Source: Alphaproteobacteria bacterium SO-S41
GTDB taxonomy: Bacteria; Pseudomonadota; Alphaproteobacteria; Micropepsales; Micropepsaceae
Direction: 5' to 3'
NCBI GenBank assembly: GCA_019670725.1
Contig: AP024629.1
Location: 2,108,001-2,172,000, forward strand
Length of the DNA stretch: 64,000 nt
The translations under genes and the position numbers were made by a program. Positions 20,712 through 30,372 of the stretch are shown here, piece after piece. The notes beneath the pieces are model-generated. The model saw nothing but the letters and a program-made list of their open reading frames with translations. It was not told the DNA's origin and made no database searches. Every line of letters begins with the position of its first letter. Within the stretch, counting starts at the first letter, position 1.

Positions 20712-22076
20712 ATGCGGAATTGGTTTCTCCTTGCCCTCGCTCTCGCCGTGACGCCCGCCGCGGCGCAGGACGCAGCGCCGCCCAAGACCCAGGTCGAGCT
20801 CACCGCCACCTTCGCGCCGGTGGTGAAGCGGATCGCGCCGGCGGTGGTGAACGTCTACGCCAAGACGATCGTCCATAACCCCTATGCCGGCGATCCCTTC
20901 TACGAGGAGTTCTATGGGCCGCAGCAGGACCGCACGCAGAACTCGCTAGGCTCGGGCGTCATCGTGCGGCCCGATGGGCTGATCGTCACCAACAATCATG
21001 TCATCGACGGCGCCGACGAGTTGATCGTCGTGCTCTCCGACCGCCGCGAGTTCGAGGCGAAGGTGCAGGTCGCCGATGCCCGCACCGACATCGCGCTCTT
21101 GAAGATCGAAACCAATGGCGAGCAGTTGCCGACCTTGCCGTTCCGCGATTCCGACAGCGCCGAGGTTGGCGATCTCGTGCTCGCCGTCGGCAATCCGTTC
21201 GGCGTCGGGCAGACCGTGACGATGGGCATTATTTCCGCTGTCGCGCGCACCAATGCCGGTATCTCGGACTACCAGTCGTTCATCCAGACCGACGCCGCAA
21301 TCAATCCCGGCAATTCCGGCGGCGCGCTCGTGACGGCGGACGGACAGCTGATCGGCATCAACACGGCGATCTTCTCGCGCTCGGGCGGCTCGATCGGCAT
21401 CGGCTTCGCCATCCCCTCCAACATGGTCCGCGCAACGATCGACGGCGCGGGCACGGGCGGCAAGATCGCGCGCGCCTGGCTGGGCGCCGAAACGCAGGAG
21501 CTGACGCACGACATCGCGGCCTCGCTCGGCCTCGACCGGCCGCAGGGTGTGATCGTCCGTTCGATCTTCTCAGGCGGCCCGGCGGACAAGGCCGGGCTCA
21601 AGACCGGCGACGTCGTGATGAAGATCGACGGGTTCGAGGTGAACGACCCGCAGGCCGTGCGCTATCGTATCGCGACGGCGGGGCTCGGCAAGGTCGCGAA
21701 GCTGGAAGGGCCGCGCGACGGGACCTGGACGACCTGGAACGTCACGCTGGAATCCCCGCCCGATGGCGACCGCAAAACGATCACCATCGACGGCCGCAAC
21801 CCCATGGCCGGCGCGAAGGTCGCCAACCTGTCGCCCGCCTATGCCGATGAGCTGGGCATCGCCGACATGTCCGGCGTGGTCGTGCTCGACATCGACCGCC
21901 GCTCGCTGGCGCGCCGCTATGGGTTCCGTCCCGGCGACATCATCGCCAAGGTCAACGATGCCGAGACCGCCGACGTCGCAGCATTGGACGGCGCGCTGAA
22001 GGCCGGCGAGCGCAAGGGCTGGCGCATCGCGGTGAAGCGCGGCGGCGAAGTTCTGACGCTGGAAGTGTCGCCGTAG
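20712..22076 (+). CDS. Periplasmic Do-like serine protease (HtrA/DegP family)
   Basis: This 454-residue protease/chaperone is probably periplasmic. The signal peptide is MRNWFLLALALAVTPAAAQ. The trypsin-like domain has the triad His96 (NNHVIDG), Asp126 (ARTDIALL) and Ser202 (GNSGGAL). Two PDZ-like regions follow, the first around GVIVRSIFSGGPADKAGLKT and the second around GVVVLDIDRRSLARRYGFRP with GDIIAKVND. The length fits DegQ/DegP-type Do proteases. It ends TAG 22074-22076, overlapping the GTG start of rarA by one base. Its neighbour on the other strand is the small secreted repeat protein, a possible substrate by location only. Confidence 0.92.
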   Translation: MRNWFLLALALAVTPAAAQDAAPPKTQVELTATFAPVVKRIAPAVVNVYAKTIVHNPYAGDPFYEEFYGPQQDRTQNSLGSGVIVRPDGLIVTNNHVIDGADELIVVLSDRREFEAKVQVADARTDIALLKIETNGEQLPTLPFRDSDSAEVGDLVLAVGNPFGVGQTVTMGIISAVARTNAGISDYQSFIQTDAAINPGNSGGALVTADGQLIGINTAIFSRSGGSIGIGFAIPSNMVRATIDGAGTGGKIARAWLGAETQELTHDIAASLGLDRPQGVIVRSIFSGGPADKAGLKTGDVVMKIDGFEVNDPQAVRYRIATAGLGKVAKLEGPRDGTWTTWNVTLESPPDGDRKTITIDGRNPMAGAKVANLSPAYADELGIADMSGVVVLDIDRRSLARRYGFRPGDIIAKVNDAETADVAALDGALKAGERKGWRIAVKRGGEVLTLEVSP

Positions 22077-23386
22077 TGAGCGACCTCTTCGACGCCGCCG
22101 GCTTTCAGGACGACGCGCCGCGGCCGCTGGCCGACCGGCTGCGGCCGGCTGAACTGGCGGAGGTGATTGGGCAGGATCACCTGTTGAAGCCCGATGGGCC
22201 GATCGGCCGGATGGCGGGCGCGCACCGGATCACCTCGATGATCCTGTGGGGTCCCCCGGGCACCGGCAAGACGACGATCGCGCGGCTGCTCGCCAAGGCG
22301 ACCAAGCTGGACTTCGTTCAGATCAGCGCGATCTTCTCGGGCGTCGCGGAATTGAAGAAGCTGTTCGAGACGGCGCGGGCGCGACGCAAGACAGGGCAGG
22401 GGACGCTGCTCTTCGTCGACGAGATCCATCGCTTCAACCGCTCGCAGCAGGATGCCTTCCTGCCGGTTATGGAGGACGGCACCATCGTCCTCATCGGCGC
22501 GACGACGGAGAACCCGAGCTTCGAGCTGAACGCCGCGCTGCTGTCGCGGTGCCAGGTGCTGGTGTTGAAGCGGCTGGACGACACGGCGCTTGAGGCGATC
22601 CTGAAACGCGCTGAAGTGGTGACGGGGCAGGCCCTCCCGTTGGACGCGGGTGCGCGTGAGGCGTTGATCGCGATGGCCGACGGCGACGGGCGCTATCTGC
22701 TGAACCTTGCCGAGGACCTGCTGGCGCTGCCGGCGGGCAGGCCGACGCTGACGCCGGCGGGACTGGCGGACGTCGTGCAAAAGCGTGCGCCGGTCTACGA
22801 CAAGGATCGCGAGGAGCACTACAATCTCATCTCGGCGCTGCATAAGTCAGTGCGCGGGTCGGATCCCGATGCGGCGCTTTACTGGTTGGCGCGCATGCTG
22901 GCGGGGGGCGAGCAGCCGCTCTATCTGATGCGCCGCATCGTGCGCATGGCGATCGAGGATATCGGCCTGGCCGATCCGCAGGCGCTGACCATCGCGATCG
23001 CGGCCAAGGATACCTATGATTTCCTGGGCAGTCCGGAGGGCGAACTCGCGATCGCCGAGGCGCTCGTCTATTGCGCGACGGCCCCGAAATCGAATGCGCT
23101 CTACAAGGGCTTCGGCGCGGCGCGCGGGGCGGCGAAGGCGACGGGCTCGCTGATGCCGCCCAAGCATATCCTCAACGCGCCGACGAAGCTGATGAAGAAC
23201 GAGGGTTACGGCGCCGGCTATAATTACGACCACGACGCCGAGGACGGCTTCTCCGGCCAGAACTACTTCCCCGACGGGATGGACCGGCCGGCGCTCTACC
23301 AGCCCAAGGACAAGGGTTTCGAGCGCGAGATCGCCAAGCGGCTGGCGTTCTGGTCGAAGCTGAGGACCGAGCGGAACGGCGAATAG
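22076..23386 (+). CDS. rarA: Replication-associated recombination protein A (AAA+ ATPase)
   Basis: This 436-residue clamp-loader-like ATPase acts at stalled replication forks with SSB and RecA. The N-terminal RPLADRLRPAELAEVIGQDH leads to Walker A GPPGTGKT (59-66), Walker B LLFVDEIHRF (111-120) and sensor 1 IGATTENPSFELNAALLSRC. The C-terminal half has the MgsA/WHIP-type helical region (EDIGLADPQAL, GSPEGELAIAEALVY, LMPPKHILNAPTKLMK). Translation starts at a GTG overlapping the protease stop, which is unusual and suggests translational coupling of unrelated functions. Confidence 0.95.
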   Translation: MSDLFDAAGFQDDAPRPLADRLRPAELAEVIGQDHLLKPDGPIGRMAGAHRITSMILWGPPGTGKTTIARLLAKATKLDFVQISAIFSGVAELKKLFETARARRKTGQGTLLFVDEIHRFNRSQQDAFLPVMEDGTIVLIGATTENPSFELNAALLSRCQVLVLKRLDDTALEAILKRAEVVTGQALPLDAGAREALIAMADGDGRYLLNLAEDLLALPAGRPTLTPAGLADVVQKRAPVYDKDREEHYNLISALHKSVRGSDPDAALYWLARMLAGGEQPLYLMRRIVRMAIEDIGLADPQALTIAIAAKDTYDFLGSPEGELAIAEALVYCATAPKSNALYKGFGAARGAAKATGSLMPPKHILNAPTKLMKNEGYGAGYNYDHDAEDGFSGQNYFPDGMDRPALYQPKDKGFEREIAKRLAFWSKLRTERNGE

Positions 23387-23457
23387 GCGGCTTCACTTCC
23401 CCCGCGCCTTGAGGCTTGATGCGCCCATTCGTCATAAGAGCTGGGTAGGGGACTTCC

Positions 23458-24435
23458 ATGAAGACACGCATCACCGAAATGTTCGGCATCGAGCATCCGA
23501 TCATCCAGGGCGGCATGCACTATGTCGGCTTCGCCGAGATGGCGGCTGCCGTCTCGAACGCGGGCGGCCTCGGCATCATCACGGGCCTGACGCAGGGCAC
23601 GCCCGAGAACCTCGCCAAGGAGATCGAGCGCTGCAAGGGCATGACCGACAAGCCGTTCGGCGTGAACCTGACCTTCCTGCCCTCCGTCAACACGCCGGAC
23701 TATCCGGGCTTCGTGAAGGCGATCATCGACAGCGGCGTGAAGGCGGTCGAGACGGCCGGCAACAACCCGGCCAAGTGGCTGCCCGCACTGAAGGAAGCGG
23801 ACATCAAGGTCATCCATAAATGCACCTCGGTCCGCCACTCAGTGAAAGCGGAATCGATCGGCTGCGATGCCGTGAGCGTCGACGGCTTCGAATGCGGCGG
23901 CCATCCCGGCGAGGATGACGTGCCGAACTTCATCCTGCTGCCGGCGGCGGCAGAGAAGCTGAAGATCCCGTTCGTCGCCTCCGGCGGCATGGCCGATGGG
24001 CGCAGCCTGGTCGCCGCGCTGGCGTTGGGCGCCGAGGGCATGAACATGGGTACGCGCTTCATCGCGACCAAGGAGGCGCCGGTCCACCAGAACGTCAAGG
24101 ACGCGCTGGTGAAGGCGAGCGAGCTGGACACGCGCCTGATCATGCGCCCGCTGCGCAATACCGAGCGCGTGCTGACCAATGCCGCGGTCGAGCGGCTGAT
24201 CGCCAAGGAAAAGGAGATGGGCGACAAGCTCAGCTTCGGCGACATCGCGGCCGAGGTCGCGGGCGTCTATCCCAAGATCCTGCGCGACGGCGATATGGAC
24301 GCGGGCGGCTGGAGCTGCGGCATGGTCGCGGGCCTCATCCACGACGTGCCCACGGTGAAGGAACTGATCGACCGCATCATGGCCGAGGCGGACGAGATCA
24401 TCACCCAGCGGCTGCAGCGCTTCCGGGCGGCCTAA
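23458..24435 (+). CDS. Nitronate monooxygenase family flavoprotein
   Basis: This 325-residue TIM-barrel FMN enzyme of the NMO/2-nitropropane dioxygenase family oxidises alkyl nitronates. It shows MFGIEHPIIQGGMHYVGFAE, AAAVSNAGGLGIITGL, the ECGGHPGEDD loop with His149 as the conserved active-site residue, and the FMN phosphate site VASGGMADGRSLVAALALGA then EGMNMGTRFIAT. Related barrels include enoyl-ACP reductase FabK, so the true substrate is uncertain. It stands alone, 71 bp after rarA. Confidence 0.85.
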   Translation: MKTRITEMFGIEHPIIQGGMHYVGFAEMAAAVSNAGGLGIITGLTQGTPENLAKEIERCKGMTDKPFGVNLTFLPSVNTPDYPGFVKAIIDSGVKAVETAGNNPAKWLPALKEADIKVIHKCTSVRHSVKAESIGCDAVSVDGFECGGHPGEDDVPNFILLPAAAEKLKIPFVASGGMADGRSLVAALALGAEGMNMGTRFIATKEAPVHQNVKDALVKASELDTRLIMRPLRNTERVLTNAAVERLIAKEKEMGDKLSFGDIAAEVAGVYPKILRDGDMDAGGWSCGMVAGLIHDVPTVKELIDRIMAEADEIITQRLQRFRAA

Positions 24436-24452
24436 CCTCCGCAAGTCCTTGT

Positions 24453-24472
24453 GGCCGCCTTAGGGGGCGGCC
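24453..24472 (+). terminator. Hairpin after the nitronate monooxygenase gene
   Basis: GGCCGCC and GGCGGCC form a 7 bp GC stem with loop TTAGGG, 18 nt beyond the stop. No T-run follows, so it may be a weak or factor-dependent terminator, or an RNA stability element. Confidence 0.4.
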
Positions 24473-24550
24473 ATGGGGATGTGGGGTGGACTATCTGTTG
24501 TCGCCCGCCGCCCTGCGCTACACCGGCGCTCCCATAGTAAGGAGCGTCTC

Positions 24551-24856
24551 ATGATCCGCCTGACCTTCGCCGCCGCTGTCGCGGTCTTTGCTGCCGCGCC
24601 CGCGCTGGCTTCCAGCTCTGACGCCTGGGCCGAGTACGAAGCCAAGGTCACGGAGTCCTGCATCGCCGCCACCGGCTTCAAGGACGCCAAGGCGCACACC
24701 GCCCTCATCCAATTCGACGACAGCGTCGGCATGGACGCGCTCGTCATCGAGGGCGCCTATCCCCAGGAACACATGAAGGGCGAGCACGGCATGATGCTGT
24801 GCCTCTACAACAAGACGACCGAAACGGCCGTCGTCTCGGAAATGCAGCACAAGTGA
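24551..24856 (+). CDS. Small secreted protein of unknown function
   Basis: This 101-residue protein has a signal peptide (MIRLTFAAAVAVFAAAPALA, cleavage before SSSDAW). The mature domain of about 80 residues has two Cys (VTESCIAATG and GMMLCLYNK) that could pair. ATG 24551 is chosen over an in-frame upstream start because AAGGAG is 6 nt before it and the signal peptide begins there. The stop overlaps the crcB GTG start by 4 nt. No family was recognised. Confidence 0.8.
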   Translation: MIRLTFAAAVAVFAAAPALASSSDAWAEYEAKVTESCIAATGFKDAKAHTALIQFDDSVGMDALVIEGAYPQEHMKGEHGMMLCLYNKTTETAVVSEMQHK

Positions 24857-25233
24857 TCCCGGTTCTCGCCGTCGCGAGCGGTGGGGCGATCGGCGCGGTC
24901 ATGCGCTATTTCATGGCTTCCGGCATCCAGCGCCTGACCGGTGCTGGATTTCCCTGGGGAACGCTGGCGGTGAACATGATCGGCGCCCTGCTGATGGGGC
25001 TGATCATGGAGGCGGCAGCGCGGTTCTGGACGATGTCGTCCGACCTCCGCCTGTTCCTCACCACGGGCATTCTCGGGGGCTTCACGACCTTCTCCGCGTT
25101 TTCGCTCGAAACTGCCCTGATGATCGAGAAGGGCGACTTTGGCCCCGCGGCCCTCTATATAACCGCTTCGGTGGTCTTGACAGTTCTCTTTTTGTTCTGT
25201 GGACTCTGGCTGGTACGGAGCTTTGCGGGATGA
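24853..25233 (+). CDS. crcB: Fluoride-specific ion channel CrcB/FluC
   Basis: This 126-residue, four-helix membrane protein dimerises to export fluoride. It has ASGGAIGAVMRYFM, the FPWGTLAVNMIGALLMG helix with its conserved Asn, and the TTGILGGFTTFSAFSLE motif that carries the phenylalanine box and central sodium site. The start is GTG 24853 overlapping the previous stop (GTGA). The end overlaps rluC by 4 nt (ATGA). No fluoride riboswitch is visible because there is no leader. Confidence 0.93.
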   Translation: MIPVLAVASGGAIGAVMRYFMASGIQRLTGAGFPWGTLAVNMIGALLMGLIMEAAARFWTMSSDLRLFLTTGILGGFTTFSAFSLETALMIEKGDFGPAALYITASVVLTVLFLFCGLWLVRSFAG

Positions 25234-26231
25234 GCGGCGTCAGAACTCAAATGGTGGCCTCGGACGAGGGCGGGGTGCGCGTGGACCGGTGGTTCAAGCG
25301 CCACTTCCCCGGCCTGAACCATGGCGCGCTGGAGAAGCTGCTGCGCACCGGCCAGGTACGCGTGGACGGCGGCCGGGTCAAAGGCAGCGACCGACTGACG
25401 GCCGGCGCGGCCGTGCGCATCCCGCCGCTGCCCGACGACGCGAAGACGACTCCTGTTCGCGCGACCGATGCACCGCTGAACCAGGCTGACAGGATCGCGG
25501 TCGAAGATCTTGTTATTCATATGGATTCCGAGATCATCATCCTCAACAAACCGCCGGGTTTGCCGAGCCAGGGCGGACCGGGGATCACGCGCTCGGTCGA
25601 TCACCTGCTGGGCGGGCTGACGTTCGGGAAGAAGCAGCGGCCGCGGCTCGTCCACCGGCTCGACAAGGATACGAGCGGCGTTCTCGTGATCGCCCGGACC
25701 GTGCCCGCAGCCGCCGCGCTGGCCGAGTCCTTCCGCGAGCGCGACACCAAGAAGATCTACTGGGCGCTCACCGTGGGGGTGCCGAAGCCGCACCAGGGGA
25801 TCATCAAGGCCGCGCTCGCCAAGGTGGCGCACGGACCGGGACGCACCGACGAGCGCATGGTCATCCGGACCAAGGAAGAGGACGACGAGGCCAAGCGTGC
25901 GGTGACCCGTTACAAGGTCATGGAACACGCGGCGCAGACCGCGGCCTGGGTCGCGATGATGCCGATCACCGGCCGGACCCATCAGCTCCGCGTCCATGCG
26001 ACCTCGCTGGGCACGCCGATTGCCGGCGACTTCAAGTATGGCGAGGAGGGCGCCCGGATGACCGGGGCAATCTCGACCAAGATGCATCTCCATGCCCGCT
26101 ATCTGAGGGTCAAGAAGCCGTCCGGCGGCTATCTGGAGATCACCGCGCCGCTGCCTACCCATATGCAGAAAACGTGGGACCTGTTCGGCTGGAACGTCGA
26201 CGACACCAGCGATCCGTTCCCCGACGCCTGA
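25230..26231 (+). CDS. rluC: Ribosomal large-subunit pseudouridine synthase, RluC/RluD type
   Basis: This 333-residue enzyme isomerises uridines in 23S rRNA. An S4-like RNA-binding domain (GVRVDRWFKRHFPGLNHGAL, residues 15-34, and VRVDGGRVKGSDRLTAGAAV) precedes the catalytic domain with RLVHRLDKDTSGVLVIART. Asp145 is the nucleophile. Motif III appears as MPITGRTHQLRVHATSLGTP. RluC and RluD are hard to separate by eye; the crcB-rluC linkage is common in alphaproteobacteria. It is coupled to crcB by a 4 nt overlap. Confidence 0.9.
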   Translation: MSGVRTQMVASDEGGVRVDRWFKRHFPGLNHGALEKLLRTGQVRVDGGRVKGSDRLTAGAAVRIPPLPDDAKTTPVRATDAPLNQADRIAVEDLVIHMDSEIIILNKPPGLPSQGGPGITRSVDHLLGGLTFGKKQRPRLVHRLDKDTSGVLVIARTVPAAAALAESFRERDTKKIYWALTVGVPKPHQGIIKAALAKVAHGPGRTDERMVIRTKEEDDEAKRAVTRYKVMEHAAQTAAWVAMMPITGRTHQLRVHATSLGTPIAGDFKYGEEGARMTGAISTKMHLHARYLRVKKPSGGYLEITAPLPTHMQKTWDLFGWNVDDTSDPFPDA

Positions 26232-26234
26232 GCC

Positions 26235-27275
26235 ATGCCGAAGCGCCCGCCCTTTGTCCGCCACTGGACCGAGCTGGAGGCCGCCGAACAAGGCCGGCAT
26301 CCCGCGACAGGCGAAGCGCGGGCGTTTGGGGCCAATCTCGGTGCGGCGGCTGAACTGACGCGCCTTGGTGTCCGGCACGAGCGTCTGCCGCCCGGCCACC
26401 GCTCCTCGCCGCCCCATGCGGAGCGGGACGAGGAGGAGATGGTCTTCATCCTGGAGGGGACGCCGGACCTTTGGCAGGATGGGCATCTCTATCCGCTGAG
26501 GCCCGGCATCGGCATCGGCTGGGCGGACCGGACGGGCATCGCGCATTCCATCATCAACAACAGCAACACGCCGGTCCGTTACCTCACCATCGGTGAGGCG
26601 TCGCGCTACAACTCCAAGGTCAGCTTCCCGCACGATCTGGAGGCGGCCGAATTTTTCGCCAAGCGTGGCAAAATCTGGAGCGATCCGCCGAAGCGACGGC
26701 TGGGACCGCATATCGGTCTGCCGAACGAGGCTGGAGCTCCGCTGCCGAAAGGCGCGGTGAAAAAAGGCCTGCCGGCGAATGCGGTCGACTGGCGCGCGCT
26801 GAAGCCGATCACCGGCAATACCTATCCGAACGATTCCGAGCTGCTGTCGGATTTCGCGCATCTGTTTCCAAAGATCGGGATGGCGCGGATCGGCGGCGGG
26901 GTCGATCTGCTGGCGCCGGGACGCCGGACCTCGTGGCCGCATGCCGAGGGCGATGAGGAGGAGTTCACCTTCGTGCTGGAGGGGACTCCGGATGTCTGGC
27001 TCGACGGCCGGCTCTACCGGCTGACGCCGGGCGACTTCGTGGGCTGGCCGAACGGAACGGGGATCGCCCATACCGTCATGAACAATACCGACGCGCCGGT
27101 CCGGCTGCTGACGGCGGGCGAGGCCTCACGCAAGAACGCGCGGGTCTTCTATCCCTTCCATCCCAAGCACGCGAAGACGCTGGGCGAACGCGCCTGGACG
27201 CCGGCGAAGCGAGCGCGGCAGGGCGTGCATGACGGCCTGCCGGATGCGCAGCGCAAAGCCAGGCGACGCCGCTGA
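26235..27275 (+). CDS. Tandem-cupin protein of unknown substrate
   Basis: The 346 residues contain two homologous cupin halves. The first has HRSSPPHAERDEEEMVFILE, GTPDLWQDGHLYPL and TGIAHSIINNS. The second has RRTSWPHAEGDEEEFTFVLE, GTPDVWLDGRLYRL and TGIAHTVMNNT. Each half carries the H-x3-5-D-E-E and late His pattern of metal-binding cupins. It looks like an internal duplication of a single-cupin sugar- or metal-binding protein; dioxygenase or isomerase activity is possible but unproven. The C-terminus is strongly basic. It starts 3 nt after rluC and overlaps the next gene by one base. Confidence 0.85.
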   Translation: MPKRPPFVRHWTELEAAEQGRHPATGEARAFGANLGAAAELTRLGVRHERLPPGHRSSPPHAERDEEEMVFILEGTPDLWQDGHLYPLRPGIGIGWADRTGIAHSIINNSNTPVRYLTIGEASRYNSKVSFPHDLEAAEFFAKRGKIWSDPPKRRLGPHIGLPNEAGAPLPKGAVKKGLPANAVDWRALKPITGNTYPNDSELLSDFAHLFPKIGMARIGGGVDLLAPGRRTSWPHAEGDEEEFTFVLEGTPDVWLDGRLYRLTPGDFVGWPNGTGIAHTVMNNTDAPVRLLTAGEASRKNARVFYPFHPKHAKTLGERAWTPAKRARQGVHDGLPDAQRKARRRR

Positions 27276-27784
27276 TGGAGATGCACTGGATATTTCTAGG
27301 GATCGCCGCCTTTACCGGCGGTCTCATCACATTGATCGTCTACGACAAATGGACGACCCGGCGGCGGCTTCTGTTGTGGGCGATTCTCACCGTCGCGTTC
27401 TTCGGATTCATGCTGCTGCTAGAGTATCTGTGGGGGTACGGCGCGGCCTGGAACATCTTTGCCTTCGTGTTCATCGGCCTGACGGCCTTTCATTCGCAGA
27501 AGGTGCTGCAGAAAACTTTCATGCGCGAACCACAGTTGTGGGAAGGCCATCCCACGCAGAACCCCGAGACGGAAGAGTTCAGCGACGCCCTGAAGCTGAC
27601 GACCAACCACCTCACCGGGCATCGCAGCGGTCTCGTCCTCGCCGGTCCCTTTGACGAGCGCTATCTCGCCGATCTCACCGCGGTTGAGCTCGATGCGCTC
27701 GCCGGCGACTTGGCGGCCCGCGATCCAAAAGCGGCTGGGTTGCTGACGGCTTATCGCGAATGGAAGGATGCGAAGCCTGCATGA
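27275..27784 (+). CDS. Membrane protein of unknown function with soluble C-terminal domain
   Basis: This 169-residue protein has three hydrophobic segments in the first 80 residues (IFLGIAAFTGGLITLIVY, LLLWAILTVAFFGFMLLLEY, WNIFAFVFIGLTAF). A soluble domain of about 85 residues follows (EEFSDALKLTTNHLTGHRSG, LDALAGDLAARDPKAAGLLT). ATG 27275 overlaps the cupin stop by one base and its stop overlaps the ATP12 start by 4 nt, so it is part of the same tight operon. Family not recognised. Confidence 0.75.
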   Translation: MEMHWIFLGIAAFTGGLITLIVYDKWTTRRRLLLWAILTVAFFGFMLLLEYLWGYGAAWNIFAFVFIGLTAFHSQKVLQKTFMREPQLWEGHPTQNPETEEFSDALKLTTNHLTGHRSGLVLAGPFDERYLADLTAVELDALAGDLAARDPKAAGLLTAYREWKDAKPA

Positions 27785-28488
27785 GTACCCCCGATATCAA
27801 GCGCTTTTATACTGCAGCCTCCGCGCGCCCGGTTGATGGCGGGTTCGGCATCTGGCTCGACGAGCGCCGGTTGAAGACCCCTGCGCGGGCGAATTTCGCC
27901 GTGCCGTCAGTCGCGCTGGCCGAGGCTGTCGCCGCCGAATGGAATGCGCAGGCTGAAAAGCTCGATATCCCCTCGATGCCGCTGACCGCGCTGGTGAACG
28001 CCGCGATTGACCGGATCGCGCCGGAGCGCGAGGCGTTTGCGGGCCGGCTGGCGTCCTATGGCGGGAACGATCTGCTGTGCTATCGCGCCGCCTCGCCGAT
28101 TGAACTGGCCGTGCGGCTCGCCAAGGGCTGGCAGCCGGCGCTCGATTGGCTGGCGGAGACGCATGGCGCGCGGCTGATGCTGGCGGAAGGGGTGGTCCAT
28201 GTCGATCAGCCGCGCGAGGCGCTCGACCGGCTGAAGGCGGCGATCCTGAAGCTGGATGCGCTGCGGCTTGGCGCGCTCCATGTCGTAACAACCGCGACGG
28301 GGTCGCTCGGACTGGGCCTCGCCGTGCTGGGCGGACGGTTTACACCGCGTGAGGCGTTCGACCTGTCGCGGATCGATGAGGAATACCAAGCCGAGCGCTG
28401 GGGCCGCGATACGGAAGCCGATGCGCGGACCGCCCGGATCCGGGCCGAAGCCGAAAATGCCGGGCGGTTTCTGGACTTATTGGGCTAG
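27781..28488 (+). CDS. ATP12-family F1-ATPase assembly chaperone
   Basis: This 235-residue protein of the ATP12 family is known in mitochondria and alphaproteobacteria. In mitochondria ATP12 holds the F1 alpha subunit before hexamer assembly. Motifs are the N-terminal RRLKTPARANFAVPSVALAE, AVAAEWNAQAEKLDIPSMPL, the TYGTD-like SYGGNDLLCYRA, and the C-terminal DEEYQAERWGRDTEAD. ATG 27781 (ATGA overlap with the previous gene) is preferred over an in-frame ATG at 27760. The TAG stop lies in a CTAG shared with the convergent gene. Confidence 0.9.
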   Translation: MSTPDIKRFYTAASARPVDGGFGIWLDERRLKTPARANFAVPSVALAEAVAAEWNAQAEKLDIPSMPLTALVNAAIDRIAPEREAFAGRLASYGGNDLLCYRAASPIELAVRLAKGWQPALDWLAETHGARLMLAEGVVHVDQPREALDRLKAAILKLDALRLGALHVVTTATGSLGLGLAVLGGRFTPREAFDLSRIDEEYQAERWGRDTEADARTARIRAEAENAGRFLDLLG

Positions 28489-28661
28489 ACCGCTGGCGTG
28501 CCGGCGGGCGGCGGGTTGTTGAAGAAGAAGATGTAGATCAGCGCGAACAGGACCACGACCGCGATAGTCGAAATGACCAGAACGTGGGTGTTCATCATGC
28601 GCCGGTTGCCTTGACGGGCCTCGGTGACGGTGACGGTCGGATGGTCGCCTTCTATACGCAT
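28485..28661 (-). CDS. Small single-pass membrane protein of unknown function
   Basis: These 58 residues comprise a polar N-terminus of about 23 residues, then one strongly hydrophobic helix (THVLVISTIAVVVLFALIYI), FFFNN and a short Pro-rich end. The frame is open to a GTG at 28703, but ATG 28661 has AAGGAGG 8 nt upstream and is the better start. Its stop lies in the same CTAG (28485-28488) as the ATP12 stop. Small proteins of this layout often attach to larger membrane complexes; a partner is not evident. Confidence 0.65.
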   Translation of the reverse strand: MRIEGDHPTVTVTEARQGNRRMMNTHVLVISTIAVVVLFALIYIFFFNNPPPAGTPAV

Positions 28662-28725
28662 GGCCTGAGCCTCCTTGGACGGCGTTTGTTCTGAAACGTC
28701 CACACGCGGCCAATGTTCCGGTTGG

Positions 28726-28740
28726 CTGACTTTACGTCAG
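28726..28740. promoter_or_regulatory. Inverted repeat upstream of pccB (possible operator)
   Basis: CTGAC and GTCAG flank TTTAC, 80 bp before the pccB start and 65 bp before the divergent small membrane gene. It is short but lies where a regulator of either gene could bind. It does not match the TTTGCAAA-type sites reported for propionate regulators, so the assignment is tentative. Confidence 0.25.
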
Positions 28741-28819
28741 TGAAACTTCCGTTCGCGGTGCGTTGCGCGGGCGCAAGAAACGTGATTTCAGGCTGCGTCA
28801 CAGTCTTGCGGGGCCACCC

Positions 28820-30352
<1,533 letters not shown>

Positions 30353-30372
30353 GGACAGCATAAGATCGGCAG

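Noticed and set aside
24436-24852. Fluoride riboswitch for crcB
   Set aside because: crcB begins within the stop codon of the preceding gene and no leader with the fluoride aptamer pattern was seen.
25155-27071. Minus-strand 638-codon frame opposite rluC and the cupin gene
   Set aside because: It runs antisense to well-supported genes with clear domains, and its own translation shows no known fold.
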